Assembly: GCF_012641335.1 (NCBI RefSeq)
Contig: NZ_JABAID010000007.1
Span: 62,001 to 126,000, forward strand
DNA from: Novosphingobium sp. ERN07
GTDB taxonomy: Bacteria; Pseudomonadota; Alphaproteobacteria; Sphingomonadales; Sphingomonadaceae
DNA length: 64,000 nucleotides
Direction of reading: 5' to 3'
Part shown: one piece after another, positions 1 through 8,537 of the stretch
Numbering within the stretch: the first letter of the stretch is position 1
Layout: every line of letters begins with the position of its first letter
Made by a program: the position numbers and the translations under genes
Notes under the pieces: generated by a model
Seen by the model: only the letters and a program-made list of their open reading frames with translations
What the model was told of the DNA's origin: nothing
The model's database searches: none

Positions 1-1
1 T

Positions 2-685
2 GTTTCGGCGGCGCGGGAACTTTCGGCGCTGAAAACCTTCATCGCCTTTGCCAAGGAGCAGGCGGGCGACCCCGATGCCAGCCGCCCGCGCCTGCGCGGT
101 CCGCGCGTGAAGAAGGGCCTGCCGCGCCCGGTTACGCCGGATGATGCTGTAAACCTTGCAGAAACCGTGGCGGATGATGCCAGCGTGCCGTGGATCGCCG
201 CGCGGGACCGGGCAGTCCTGCTGCTGCTTTACGGTGCCGGAATGCGCATTGCCGAAGCGCTGGCCCTGCCCGCCTCGGCCCTACCGCTGGGCGAAAGTGT
301 GGTGATTACCGGCAAGGGCGGGCGGCAGCGCGTGGTGCCGCTGCTGCCCATCGTGCGGGAAGGCGTGGACGATTATGTGCGGCAGTGTCCGTGGCCGCTG
401 GAGAAGGCCAAGCCCTTGTTTCGCGGCGCAAAAGGCGGACCGCTGGCGCAAGGGATGGTGCAGCGCGCCGTGGCGCGGGCTCGGACCGTGCTGGGCCTGC
501 CTGCCACCGCCACGCCCCACGCGCTGCGCCACTCCTTCGCCACACATCTGCTGGGCGCGGGCGCGGATTTGCGCAGTTTGCAGGAGCTGCTGGGGCACGC
601 CAGCCTGTCGTCCACGCAGATCTACACGCAAGTGGATGCGGCGACACTGCTGGACGTTTACCGCAACGCGCACCCGCGCGCCTGA
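2..685 (+). CDS. xerC: Tyrosine recombinase XerC (5' end outside window)
   Basis: C-terminal part of a site-specific tyrosine recombinase; the reading frame is open from base 2, so the true start lies upstream. The catalytic set is visible in order: Arg in GAGMRIAEAL, Lys in GKGGRQRVVPL, HALRHSFATHLL (H and R), GHASLSSTQ (H) and the nucleophilic Tyr in QIYTQV. XerC acts with XerD at dif to resolve chromosome dimers. Length and the motif GHASLSSTQIYTQV fit XerC rather than a phage integrase. A GTG at 107 is only an internal codon: the upstream in-frame residues (ELSALKTFIAFA) look like the SAM-like N-terminal domain. Reads convergently toward the histidine kinase gene, 2 bp away. Confidence 0.9.
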   Translation, partial: VSAARELSALKTFIAFAKEQAGDPDASRPRLRGPRVKKGLPRPVTPDDAVNLAETVADDASVPWIAARDRAVLLLLYGAGMRIAEALALPASALPLGESVVITGKGGRQRVVPLLPIVREGVDDYVRQCPWPLEKAKPLFRGAKGGPLAQGMVQRAVARARTVLGLPATATPHALRHSFATHLLGAGADLRSLQELLGHASLSSTQIYTQVDAATLLDVYRNAHPRA

Positions 686-687
686 TG

Positions 688-2085
688 TTACTTTGCGCTG
701 ACCGACCTCGGCAGCCGCAGGACTGACAGTAATCCGCCCAAGTCCTCGCTTTCCTTCAGTTCCACGCTGCCGCCGTAAATCTCGGCCACATCGCGCACGA
801 TGGCTAGGCCGAGGCCGGTGCCGGGTTTGCCGGTGTCCAGCCGCGCGCCGCGATCGAAGATGCGGATGCGGGCTTCTTCGGGGATGCCCATGCCATCGTC
901 CTCGACCCAGATTTCGCAGAACTTGGCGTCAGTGGGTGCGGCATCGATCGTGATGAACACCGATCCGCCGCCGTATTTGGCCGCGTTTTCAATCAGATTG
1001 CCGAGGATTTCGTCCAGGTCCTGCCGCTCTATCGAAACTTCTGCGCTGTGGTTTCCGTCCATGTCAAAGCGCACCTGCGGATAGAGTCGCACGACCGCGC
1101 GCTCCACCGCCTGCGCGCTTTCCCAAACTTGCGCGCGTGACAGGCCGACCGCGCGGCGGCCCACCGCACGGGCGCGGGCGAGGTGGTGATCGACCTGACG
1201 GCGCATGACGGCGGCTTCGCGGATCACGGTATCGGCGAGATCGTCGGCCTTGGCCGTTGCGGCGTTCATCACAACGGTGAGCGGGGTCTTCAGCGCGTGG
1301 GCGAGGTTGCCCGCATGGGTGCGCGCTTCTTCGGCCTGCCGTTCGGAATGTTCGAGCAGGGCATTGAGTTCGGTCACCAGCGGCTGCACTTCCAGCGGCA
1401 AGGGATCGGTGACGCGGCTGGCCTCCCCTTCCCGCATTCGCGCAATCGCCTGACGCACGCGGCGCAAGGGGCCGAGGCCGTAGACGGTTTGCAGGCCCGC
1501 CATGCCGACAAGGCCAAGGCCGAGCGCAAGGAACGACCAGATCAGGATCGAGCGGATGCGCCGGATCTGCGCGTCGATCTCGCCCCGGCTGGCGGCGACC
1601 TGAAATTCCCACAAGGTGTTGCTGCCGGGCAGGATTACCGAGCGCTTGATGATGCGCAGCCGTTCACCTTCGAACTGGTCGCTATCATCGATATAGGGTT
1701 CGACGTGGTTCTGATCGAGCGTGGTCCGCAATGTGCGGTCCCACAGCGAGCGCGAGGGGAAATCATCGTGCCCCTGCCCCGAAATCTGCCAGTAAAGCCC
1801 GCTGTTGGGTTCGAGAAAGCGCTGATCGCCCAGGGGGCGATTGAAATAGATCTCGCCATCGGGATCGACCTCTGCCGAGGCGACCATCGCGGTGAGCATA
1901 TATTCAAGCTGTTCATCGAAATTGCGCGTGATCAGGCTGGTCAGCGTCTGGTCGAGCGCCAGCCCACCGCCGAGCAGCAGCACGGTGATCCACCCCGCCG
2001 CGATAAGCAACATGCGCCGCGCCAGAGAGCCGGTGTGCGGCGCTGGCTGCGGCGGTTGGGCAGGTTCAGGTCTTTGGCTGGCCAC
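688..2085 (-). CDS. Sensor histidine kinase, PhoQ/FeuQ-like
   Basis: Membrane-bound sensor of a two-component system, 465 residues with a GTG start. An N-terminal membrane helix (about 25-45), a periplasmic sensor region (46-175) and a second helix (about 178-200) precede a linker, the phosphoacceptor helix HALKTPL with His263, the N-box NLIENAAKYG (about 363-372), G1 box DDGMG (396-400) and G2 box GTGLGLA (422-428). All ATP-binding boxes are intact, so it should be an active kinase. It lies 146 bp downstream of the response regulator on the same strand; the spacer contains a palindromic repeat. Assignment to the FeuQ/PhoQ group is by overall appearance and pairing; the signal sensed is unknown. 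Confidence 0.85.
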   Translation of the reverse strand: MASQRPEPAQPPQPAPHTGSLARRMLLIAAGWITVLLLGGGLALDQTLTSLITRNFDEQLEYMLTAMVASAEVDPDGEIYFNRPLGDQRFLEPNSGLYWQISGQGHDDFPSRSLWDRTLRTTLDQNHVEPYIDDSDQFEGERLRIIKRSVILPGSNTLWEFQVAASRGEIDAQIRRIRSILIWSFLALGLGLVGMAGLQTVYGLGPLRRVRQAIARMREGEASRVTDPLPLEVQPLVTELNALLEHSERQAEEARTHAGNLAHALKTPLTVVMNAATAKADDLADTVIREAAVMRRQVDHHLARARAVGRRAVGLSRAQVWESAQAVERAVVRLYPQVRFDMDGNHSAEVSIERQDLDEILGNLIENAAKYGGGSVFITIDAAPTDAKFCEIWVEDDGMGIPEEARIRIFDRGARLDTGKPGTGLGLAIVRDVAEIYGGSVELKESEDLGGLLSVLRLPRSVSAK

Positions 2086-2165
2086 GGGTGGTCCGATGCC
2101 GGAGAGGTTCGGAAGTAGCCCACCCCGCTGCGACTAGCGCTTGCTGCGCAAGCGCAAGTCTCGCT

Positions 2166-2198
2166 CCCCTCCCGCATGCGGGAGGGGTTGGGGGTGGG
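2166..2198. repeat. Short intergenic palindrome with G-rich tail
   Basis: Hairpin CCCTCCCGCATGCGGGAGGG followed by a TTGGGGGTGGG tail, lying between the response regulator and histidine kinase genes. The same architecture (CCCCTCC, variable loop, GGAGGGG, GGGGGTGG) occurs at 28340-28372, so it belongs to a dispersed family. It could stabilise or attenuate the regulator-kinase transcript. Confidence 0.6.
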
Positions 2199-2231
2199 TT
2201 TGCGACGCTGGCGTGCAAAAGCGGCAGCCGA

Positions 2232-2909
2232 TCAACCGCGACCGGGTTCGGCGGGATCGTCGAGGCTGTAGCCAAGGCCGCGGATCGTGGTGATCACATC
2301 GGGGCCAAGCTTCTTGCGGATGCGCGTGACGAAGACTTCGATGGTGTTCGAATCGCGGTCAAAATCCTGATCGTAGATATGTTCGATCAGTTCGGTGCGG
2401 CTGACGACCTTGCCCTTGTGGTGGAGCAGATAGGACAGGAGCTTGTATTCCTGCGCGGTCAGCTTCACCGGCTCGCCATTCAGCGTGACGCGGCCCGAAC
2501 GGGTGTCCAGCCGCACGTCGCCTGCGGTGAGTTCGGACGAGGAATTGCCCGAAGCACGGCGGATCAGCGCGCGCAGGCGGGCAATCAGTTCTTCGGTCTG
2601 GAAGGGCTTTGCCAGATAATCGTCGGCCCCGGCATCGAGACCCGCCACCTTGTCAGACCATGAATCGCGCGCGGTGAGCACGAGGACCGGGAACTTACGC
2701 CCCTCCTTGCGCCACATGCCCAGCACCGTCAGGCCGTCAATCTCTGGCAGGCCGAGGTCGAGAATAACCGCATCGTATTCCTCGGTGGAGCCCATGAAGT
2801 GCCCGTCCTCGCCATCGACCGACAGATCGACGGCATAGCCGTTCTGCTCCAGCGTGTTCTTGAGCTGCTTGCCGAGCGTGGGTTCGTCCTCGACGATCAG
2901 AATGCGCAT
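2232..2909 (-). CDS. OmpR/PhoP-family response regulator, FeuP-like
   Basis: Response regulator of 225 residues. The receiver domain (1-~115) has acidic residues after MRILIVEDEP, phosphoacceptor Asp51 (VILDLGLP), Thr in LTAR and Lys100 (LAKPF). The C-terminal winged-helix domain (~128-220) shows the OmpR-type pattern (LTAQEYKLLSYLL, RTELIEHIYDQDFDRDSNTIEVFVTRIRKKLG). The start is the ATG at 2909, preceded by AAGGGG; a longer open frame to 3065 adds 52 residues unlike any receiver domain. Upstream of, and probably co-transcribed with, the kinase gene. Confidence 0.9.
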   Translation of the reverse strand: MRILIVEDEPTLGKQLKNTLEQNGYAVDLSVDGEDGHFMGSTEEYDAVILDLGLPEIDGLTVLGMWRKEGRKFPVLVLTARDSWSDKVAGLDAGADDYLAKPFQTEELIARLRALIRRASGNSSSELTAGDVRLDTRSGRVTLNGEPVKLTAQEYKLLSYLLHHKGKVVSRTELIEHIYDQDFDRDSNTIEVFVTRIRKKLGPDVITTIRGLGYSLDDPAEPGRG

Positions 2910-3138
2910 CACTTGCCCCTTGCAGCGCGCCTCATGCGGCGCGGTCAGTTGGATCGGTAGATGGGGCGGGAAACCTGAACGGTCAAGGAATAGGGGTGTT
3001 GGGGTTTGTTCAGGGTGTTGGGCCCATGCAAGGGTCTTGGCATAGATCGGGGGATTGACGTTCAAAAGATCAAAGAATGCATATGCAGCCTAATGATGCC
3101 ATATAGCAGGCATGATGATCGTATTTACTATGCCACCT
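2910..3138. other. Intergenic region at the edge of a low-GC islet
   Basis: About 230 bp without a convincing gene, between the start of the response regulator and the end of the ATPase gene. Base composition drops from about 3050 onward, where AT-rich words such as GCATATGCAG and GCCATATAGCAGGCATG appear. It should hold the promoter of the two-component operon, but no clear -35/-10 pair could be chosen. Confidence 0.4.
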
Positions 3139-4785
3139 TTAAGCTAGCAAATCCGCCAAGTTAGCCTTGAGGCTAGCAGCACGTTCGGGATGATTATCGT
3201 GATTAAGAACTGCGATTTCTGAAAATTTATTACCGGGAACTTTGTTCTTCAGCTGCTTAAATACCGTCTTTCCTTTTGCACCTTTTAAAGGTCGACCTTG
3301 GAAAGATGCCCATACTTCTTCATTTGGCGGGCTACCTCCTGCTTTATGGAGTTCCGCGTTATGTGCGGCACGTTGCGCTGCGAACTGCTCCGTAATTGGA
3401 GCTTGGTTTTGAGCTAGGACATCAGCAATCCAACCTTCACATGTGGCAACCGGTTCGCCCGTAAGGGATGAGAGAAAAGCACTATCACAAAATTCAGCCT
3501 CAAGATCGGACTGATCTGTAACCCACAACCGAATGCCTTCACTTTCATAGTCGGCCTTTAACGCCAAAACTTCAGCATCCGTCAATGAATCGCGGTCACG
3601 ATGCACTAGGACTTTGAACTTATTACCTAGCGAGGCTCTTAGTTCTATTGCCTCGCTTTTGGACAGTAGGTGTTGGTAGCCTCGTCCGGGCAGAACCGTT
3701 ACAGCTCGATCAATCTCGGGCCATTGCCGGATCAACTTTTTCAAAAAGTCGTTTTTGGCGTCCTCACTGACAACGATAACCTTTTTGCCGAACGCGCCCC
3801 AACCCAAGGCGAGTTCGACGACAGAACGGTCATCAGTCTTCTTTTCGCCGTCAGCTAGCCAGATGACGTTCGTATCCGCCGGCGCACCTCGCACAATGAA
3901 GGGCGAATGCGTTGTCATGATAATCTTGATGCCTTGCGCTCGCGCTATTTCAAGTAAGCTTAACGCAAGTTTCTCTTGCACAGACGGATGCAGATGAATG
4001 TCAGGCTCATCGACTAACAAAATCTTCGGTTTAAACAGTAGAATGTAGCAGAAAATCTGAATTAGTTGAAGAAAACCCGTACCAAGAAGCTCTAAGGGCA
4101 TCGAGAGGCCATCAATCTCTGCCTCGGCATGAATATCAAAATCCTTAGCTTCATCGAAGCTGACCTTTAGCTTTATTGAGCCGAGGAGAGGGTTGAGCCA
4201 ATTTTCAATTTGGGCCAAGCTTTCGGGTGGCAGAAGATCAAGCGCATTTCGGAGGTAAACATTCGAATCGCCGAAGGAGCAAGCTTTCAACACCACCCTT
4301 TTGGAATTCTTTTGCTCTACGTTTGGAATACCCGATATTCCGGGAATAAACCCGCTAAAAAAAGTCTCAACGCCGCGAAATTGAGGGCGCACGAGCTCTG
4401 GAAGTTCACCTTGCACAGAAATACCGGCGTTCCGCGCAGACCGCATCTCGAGATGCGCAGCGATCTGAGCCCCTCCTTCATCTCGGAAATTGAAAAATAC
4501 CTTGGACGAGGGGCTATCTGATCGGTTACCCCAAGGCGCTCCATGACCAAGTCGCCAATATTCATCCGATGGGAGATAATCTAAATCAGCGATTCGAACC
4601 ATCGCCGTGGATCCAGTGCGAATTCGGTCTGCCTGTCGCATCAAGCATGATGCTAAGTGTAGCGCCTGCAGTATCGAAGACTTACCGCTTCCATTAGACC
4701 CGACGAGTATATTGAGATCAGCAAGTGGCAAATCTATAGCGTCGATCCGCTTAAACTTTTCAATCTGGATTGATTCTAGCTGCAC
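3139..4785 (-). CDS. AAA/ABC-type ATPase with C-terminal TOPRIM-like domain (OLD-like)
   Basis: 548-residue protein with a GTG start. The N-terminal half is an SMC/ABC-type ATPase: Walker A GSNGSGKS (29-36), a degenerate signature around 233-240 (LELLGTGF), Walker B LLVDEP with Asp259/Glu260, D-loop HLHP, and switch His293 (TTHSP). The C-terminal half resembles a TOPRIM nuclease: Glu341 in VIVVSEDAKND, then Asp397/Asp399 in VHRDRDS and further acidic residues at 424-429. This layout is that of OLD-family nucleases and of AriA/AriB-type (PARIS) defence proteins, here in one chain. The gene is visibly lower in GC than its neighbours and has no partner gene, suggesting recent transfer. A defence role is inferred. 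Confidence 0.75.
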   Translation of the reverse strand: MQLESIQIEKFKRIDAIDLPLADLNILVGSNGSGKSSILQALHLASCLMRQADRIRTGSTAMVRIADLDYLPSDEYWRLGHGAPWGNRSDSPSSKVFFNFRDEGGAQIAAHLEMRSARNAGISVQGELPELVRPQFRGVETFFSGFIPGISGIPNVEQKNSKRVVLKACSFGDSNVYLRNALDLLPPESLAQIENWLNPLLGSIKLKVSFDEAKDFDIHAEAEIDGLSMPLELLGTGFLQLIQIFCYILLFKPKILLVDEPDIHLHPSVQEKLALSLLEIARAQGIKIIMTTHSPFIVRGAPADTNVIWLADGEKKTDDRSVVELALGWGAFGKKVIVVSEDAKNDFLKKLIRQWPEIDRAVTVLPGRGYQHLLSKSEAIELRASLGNKFKVLVHRDRDSLTDAEVLALKADYESEGIRLWVTDQSDLEAEFCDSAFLSSLTGEPVATCEGWIADVLAQNQAPITEQFAAQRAAHNAELHKAGGSPPNEEVWASFQGRPLKGAKGKTVFKQLKNKVPGNKFSEIAVLNHDNHPERAASLKANLADLLA

Positions 4786-4869
4786 GGATGATCACCCAAA
4801 AAATCTGAACAGAGCCTACTTAAGCTAGCTCCTTCCGTAAACCGATCAGGTACAAAAATCTTAGCCCCC

Positions 4870-5697
4870 ATGAACTACCGCCATTCCTTCCACGCCGGAA
4901 ACAGCGCCGATGTGGTGAAGCACGCTCTGTTGATCGCGCTCGTGCGGGCCTTGCAGATCAAGGACAGCGCGTTGACGCTGATCGATACCCATGCCGGGTG
5001 CGGGCTTTATGATCTCTATGGCGATCAGGCGCAGCGCACGGGGGAGGCGGCGCAGGGGGTGTTGCGGGCTTTTGCCGATGCGAACCCCTTGCTGGACGAC
5101 TATCGCTCCGCTGTGCGGGCGGTGAATGAGGGCGATGGGTTGCGGCTCTATCCCGGATCGCCGCAGTTCCTTGCGCCGCTGCTGCGCCCGCAGGATCTGC
5201 TGATCCTGAACGAGAAGCACCCGGAGGACGTGAAGGAGTTGCGCTCGGTTATGCGCGATACGTCTGCTGCGGTGCATCAGCGCGATGCCTATGAGCTGTG
5301 GCTGGCGATGGTGCCGGTGCGCACGCCGCGCGGTGTGGTGGTGGTCGATCCGCCCTATGAACAGACCGACGAGCGCGAGCGGATCGTGGCGACGCTTGCC
5401 GCCGCGCACCGCAAGTGGGCGCATGGCGTGACGGTGATCTGGTATCCGCTGAAAGAGCGCCACACGCATGTCCGCTGGAAGGAGCGCCTGCGCAAGACGG
5501 GCATTCCGAAGATGCTCTCCATCGAGCACTGGCTTTACGATGCCGATCAGCCCGGCATCTATAACGGCGCGGGGCTGTTTATCGTCAACCCGCCCTATGC
5601 CTTTACGCAAGCTCTGCCGCCGATGCTGGAAGCACTGCGCGCGGCGCTGGCGCCGGAGGGGCACCGGGGGACGCTTGGGGCGGAGTGGCTGGCGTGA
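4870..5697 (+). CDS. rlmJ: 23S rRNA (adenine(2030)-N6)-methyltransferase RlmJ
   Basis: 275-residue SAM-dependent methyltransferase that modifies A2030 of 23S rRNA. It opens with the family signature MNYRHSFHAGNSADVVKHA; the SAM-binding segment LTLIDTHAGCGLYDL and the catalytic N6-adenine motif DPPY (VVVDPPYEQ) are present. Length equals the usual ~280 residues. It marks the return to high-GC host-type sequence right after the low-GC ATPase gene. Confidence 0.92.
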   Translation: MNYRHSFHAGNSADVVKHALLIALVRALQIKDSALTLIDTHAGCGLYDLYGDQAQRTGEAAQGVLRAFADANPLLDDYRSAVRAVNEGDGLRLYPGSPQFLAPLLRPQDLLILNEKHPEDVKELRSVMRDTSAAVHQRDAYELWLAMVPVRTPRGVVVVDPPYEQTDERERIVATLAAAHRKWAHGVTVIWYPLKERHTHVRWKERLRKTGIPKMLSIEHWLYDADQPGIYNGAGLFIVNPPYAFTQALPPMLEALRAALAPEGHRGTLGAEWLA

Positions 5698-5721
5698 TGT
5701 AGCTGCCTTCTATTCCACCAT

Positions 5722-5822
5722 CGTCATCCCGGACTTGATCCGGGATCCCGCTTCTTTTTGTCCTTCAGGTCTTGCGCAAGGCCCGAAGAAAAGCGGGACC
5801 CCGGGTCAAGCCCGGGGTGACG
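5722..5822. repeat. Palindromic intergenic repeat with 32-bp arms
   Basis: Near-perfect inverted repeat: left arm 5722-5753 begins CGTCATCCCGGACTTGATCC and right arm 5791-5822 ends AAGCCCGGGGTGACG, around a ~37-bp centre. The CGTCATCCC...GGGTGACG ends are typical of dispersed palindromic elements in alphaproteobacterial genomes. It sits at the 3' end of rlmJ, where the folded RNA could act as a 3' stabiliser. A related but distinct palindrome lies inside glyS (47452-47523). Confidence 0.75.
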
Positions 5823-5870
5823 GGGTGTTTGGTGGCGTCTGGATGCGGATAGCTCATTCGATGCGGATGG

Positions 5871-6191
5871 CTAATTGCCGTCGGCGTCTACCATGAACAC
5901 CATCGGCTTGCCGCGCGATTCAGGCTCCCATCCGGCGTCCAGCGCGGCCTGGATGCCACGCATCACTACGGCGTCGCTCACCTGAAGGCGGCCGCGCTGC
6001 ATACCTTTGAGCAGGCGTTTCGGCGGGGGGAATTCCAGCAGGGCGCCGCGCTGGGTGTTCTTGCGCAGCAGGGAAACGGTCATGCCTCTCCAGCCGTCGA
6101 ACTCGCTCCACTGCGGCTCGCTGCGCAGTTCCCATTCGTATTGAAATGCGCCGACGCTGACGATGCCGGAAAGCCTGTGGATGTTGCTCAT
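5871..6191 (-). CDS. Conserved hypothetical protein, ~106 aa
   Basis: Small soluble protein without a signal peptide or membrane segment; family not recognised. Start chosen at the ATG at 6191 (MSNIHRLSG); an upstream in-frame GTG at 6221 would add ten residues and neither has a clear ribosome-binding site. Central residues WSEFDGWRGMTVSLLRK are followed by a C-terminal helix (VMRGIQAALDAGWEPESRGKP). Codon use matches the neighbourhood, so it is probably a real gene. Confidence 0.6.
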   Translation of the reverse strand: MSNIHRLSGIVSVGAFQYEWELRSEPQWSEFDGWRGMTVSLLRKNTQRGALLEFPPPKRLLKGMQRGRLQVSDAVVMRGIQAALDAGWEPESRGKPMVFMVDADGN

Positions 6192-6248
6192 GGGTGTGGC
6201 GTCTAGCAGGTCTGCCGCCACACACCACCGGCGGATTGCGGATTGGCG

Positions 6249-6557
6249 TTAGCGACTTTCGCCCATCACCTGCCCGGTGCGCGCATCGACATCGACGAAT
6301 ACGACCCGCCCATCGCGGATGAACTTCAGGCGGTAGACCATTGCCGAAGGATCATATTCCGGGCCGAGGTATTGCATCCCCGGCTTGGTCGGCAGCACGC
6401 GGCGTTCGATATCGCGCAGCGAACGCACGTTGCCGGCGCGCAGATCGCGGCGGGCCTCGTTCTGTTCGTCGGGGCGCTGCTGGGCCGGTGCGGCCACAGG
6501 CAACGCCGCCAGCGACATGGCGAGGGCAGAAGCCATAAGGGTGGTTGCACGAAACAT
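6249..6557 (-). CDS. Small exported PepSY-like protein
   Basis: 102-residue protein starting at the ATG at 6557 (MFRATTLMASALAMSLAALP), with a cleavable signal peptide ending near PVAAPAQQ. The mature part has a low-complexity Arg/Glu stretch and a C-terminal segment (VYRLKFIRDGRVVFVDVDA, TGQVMG) with the strand pattern of PepSY/YpeB-type domains, which often regulate periplasmic proteases or bind peptidases. Similar proteins often sit beside two-component systems in alphaproteobacteria. Divergent from uup with about 110 bp between them. The domain call is by pattern only. Confidence 0.65.
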   Translation of the reverse strand: MFRATTLMASALAMSLAALPVAAPAQQRPDEQNEARRDLRAGNVRSLRDIERRVLPTKPGMQYLGPEYDPSAMVYRLKFIRDGRVVFVDVDARTGQVMGESR

Positions 6558-6667
6558 GATGGGCGAATGCCTAAACCCGGAGCATTGAACAAGCGGTGAA
6601 TGTGAATGGTCGCCACCCTTAATCTTCCAGCGTTGCGCGCGGGCAACGCTGCGGCTAAGCGCGGCGC

Positions 6668-8461
6668 ATGGCGGCACCGATACTTAGCTGGGAGGGCCTT
6701 GGCCTTGTCCAGGGCAATGGCTGGCTCTTTCAGAACCTCGACATTCATATCCAGCAGCGTGATCGGCTTGCGCTGATCGGGCGCAATGGCGCGGGCAAGA
6801 CGACGCTGCTCAAGCTGCTGGGCGGGCAAGTGGATGCCGACAAGGGCACGCGATCGATCCAGCCGGGCACCCGCATCGTGACGCTGGAGCAAGACCCGTT
6901 CTTCACCGGGTTCGACACCCTTCTGGACTTTGCGCTTTCGGGCAAGGACGCGCCGCCACAACATGAGGTGGAATCCATCGCAGGCCAGCTCGGCATCGAT
7001 CTTTCGCGCAAGGCGGACAGCGCCAGCGGCGGTGAGCGGCGGCGGGCGGCCTTGGCCCGCGCGCTGGCGAGCGAGCCGGACCTGTTGCTGCTGGACGAGC
7101 CGACCAACCACCTTGATCTTGCCGCCATCGACTGGCTGGAAGACTGGCTGACGCGCTATCGCGGGGCCTTTGTGGTGATCAGCCACGACCGCACGTTTCT
7201 GGAACGGCTGACCAAGGCGACGCTGTGGCTGGACCGCGGCAGCTTGCGGCGCAAGGACATCGGCTTTGGCGGATACGAAGCGTGGATGGAACAGGCCTAT
7301 GCCGAGGAAGCGCGCGCGGCGGACAAGCTGGATGCCAAGCTGAAGATCGAGGCGCACTGGCTGGAACGCGGCGTGACGGCACGGCGCAAGCGGAACATGG
7401 GGCGGCTGGAAAAGCTCTATGAAATGCGGGCGCAGCGGGCGGCGATGCTGACGCCGCAGGGCACGGCTAAGTTGGCGATTGCGAGTGACGACGCCAAGAG
7501 CAAGGCGGTGATCGTTGCGGACCGGGTGAACAAGAGTTTTGGCGAGCGGCCCATCGTCAAGGACTTCACCCTGCGCATCACGCGCAAGGACCGCATCGGC
7601 GTGGTGGGATCGAACGGCGCGGGGAAGACGACGCTACTGAAGCTGCTGACCGGGGAACTGGAGCCGGACAGCGGGACGATCACGCTCGCCAATACGCTGC
7701 AAGCCGTGTTCATCGACCAGCAGCGCAGCTTGATGGCACCCGACAAGCGCGTGCGCGACGTGCTGGCCGATGGCAGCGACTGGATCGACGTGCGCGGCGA
7801 GCGCAAGCACATCCACGGCTACCTCAAGGACTTCCTGTTTGATCCGGGGCTGGTCGAGGCGCGCGTGGGCACGCTTTCGGGCGGGGAACGGTCACGCCTG
7901 CTGCTGGCGCGCGAATTTGCGCGGTTTTCAAACCTGCTGGTGCTGGACGAGCCGACCAATGACCTCGATCTGGAAACGCTCGACCTGCTGCAGGAAGTGA
8001 TTTCGGACTACGACGGCACCGTGCTGATCGTCAGCCACGACCGTGACTTTCTGGACAAGACGGTGACGATCACGCTGGGCATGGATGGATCGGGCAAGGT
8101 CGATATCGTCGCGGGCGGCTATGCCGACTGGGAAAAGATCAGGAAGCAGCGGCTGGCGGGAAAGCCGGTGGCGAAGGCCGGTGGCGAGAAGGTTGAGAGC
8201 GCCCCACCCCCTCCCCCGATGCCTGCGAAAAAGGGCAAGCTGTCTTACAAGGACCAGCGCGATTACGATCTGCTGCCGGGGCGGATCGAGGAACTGGACG
8301 CGCAGATTGCGCGGGGTGAGGCGCAACTGGCCGATCCTGATCTCTATGCCAAGGACCCGAAGAAGTTCGACGCGCTGATGGCTGCGCTTGAAAAAGTGCG
8401 CGGCGAGAAGGACGCGGCGGAAGAGCGCTGGCTGGAACTGGCGGAGATGGTTGAGGGGTAA
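6668..8461 (+). CDS. uup: ABC-F family ATPase Uup
   Basis: 597-residue soluble protein with two ABC ATPase domains and no membrane segments. Walker A GRNGAGKTT (38-46) and signature SGGERRRAAL with LLLDEPTNHLD form the first domain; GSNGAGKTT, SGGERSRLLL and LVLDEPTNDLD form the second. A C-terminal charged, probably coiled-coil extension (~510-597, after a Pro-rich linker) is characteristic of Uup, which acts on ribosomes and affects transposon excision and replication intermediates. A GC-rich hairpin (8484-8503) follows the stop codon. Confidence 0.88.
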   Translation: MAAPILSWEGLGLVQGNGWLFQNLDIHIQQRDRLALIGRNGAGKTTLLKLLGGQVDADKGTRSIQPGTRIVTLEQDPFFTGFDTLLDFALSGKDAPPQHEVESIAGQLGIDLSRKADSASGGERRRAALARALASEPDLLLLDEPTNHLDLAAIDWLEDWLTRYRGAFVVISHDRTFLERLTKATLWLDRGSLRRKDIGFGGYEAWMEQAYAEEARAADKLDAKLKIEAHWLERGVTARRKRNMGRLEKLYEMRAQRAAMLTPQGTAKLAIASDDAKSKAVIVADRVNKSFGERPIVKDFTLRITRKDRIGVVGSNGAGKTTLLKLLTGELEPDSGTITLANTLQAVFIDQQRSLMAPDKRVRDVLADGSDWIDVRGERKHIHGYLKDFLFDPGLVEARVGTLSGGERSRLLLAREFARFSNLLVLDEPTNDLDLETLDLLQEVISDYDGTVLIVSHDRDFLDKTVTITLGMDGSGKVDIVAGGYADWEKIRKQRLAGKPVAKAGGEKVESAPPPPPMPAKKGKLSYKDQRDYDLLPGRIEELDAQIARGEAQLADPDLYAKDPKKFDALMAALEKVRGEKDAAEERWLELAEMVEG

Positions 8462-8483
8462 GGCTTCACCAGTGACACCGATG

Positions 8484-8503
8484 CGCCCCCGCCTTCGCGG
8501 GGG
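8484..8503. repeat. GC-rich hairpin after uup
   Basis: GCCCCCGCCTTCGCGGGGGC perfect stem-loop 23 bp after the uup stop and before the end of the convergent DUF885 gene. It lacks a good T-run, so it is a possible but unproven terminator. The CCCCCGC-CTTC-GCGGGGG core recurs in the palindrome within glyS (47452-47523). Confidence 0.55.
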
Positions 8504-8537
8504 CACACAGCGTTTTGTGGACAGTTTGCTGGCGGCG

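Noticed and set aside
2..685. Phage integrase marking a genomic island
   Set aside because: Motifs and order fit housekeeping XerC and no tRNA or attachment repeat lies next to it.
1183..2118. 311-codon forward frame over the histidine kinase gene
   Set aside because: Antisense to a well-defined kinase; no ribosome site or family motif.
3000..4869. Direct repeats bounding the low-GC islet as insertion target duplications
   Set aside because: No convincing matching repeats were found at the two edges by eye.
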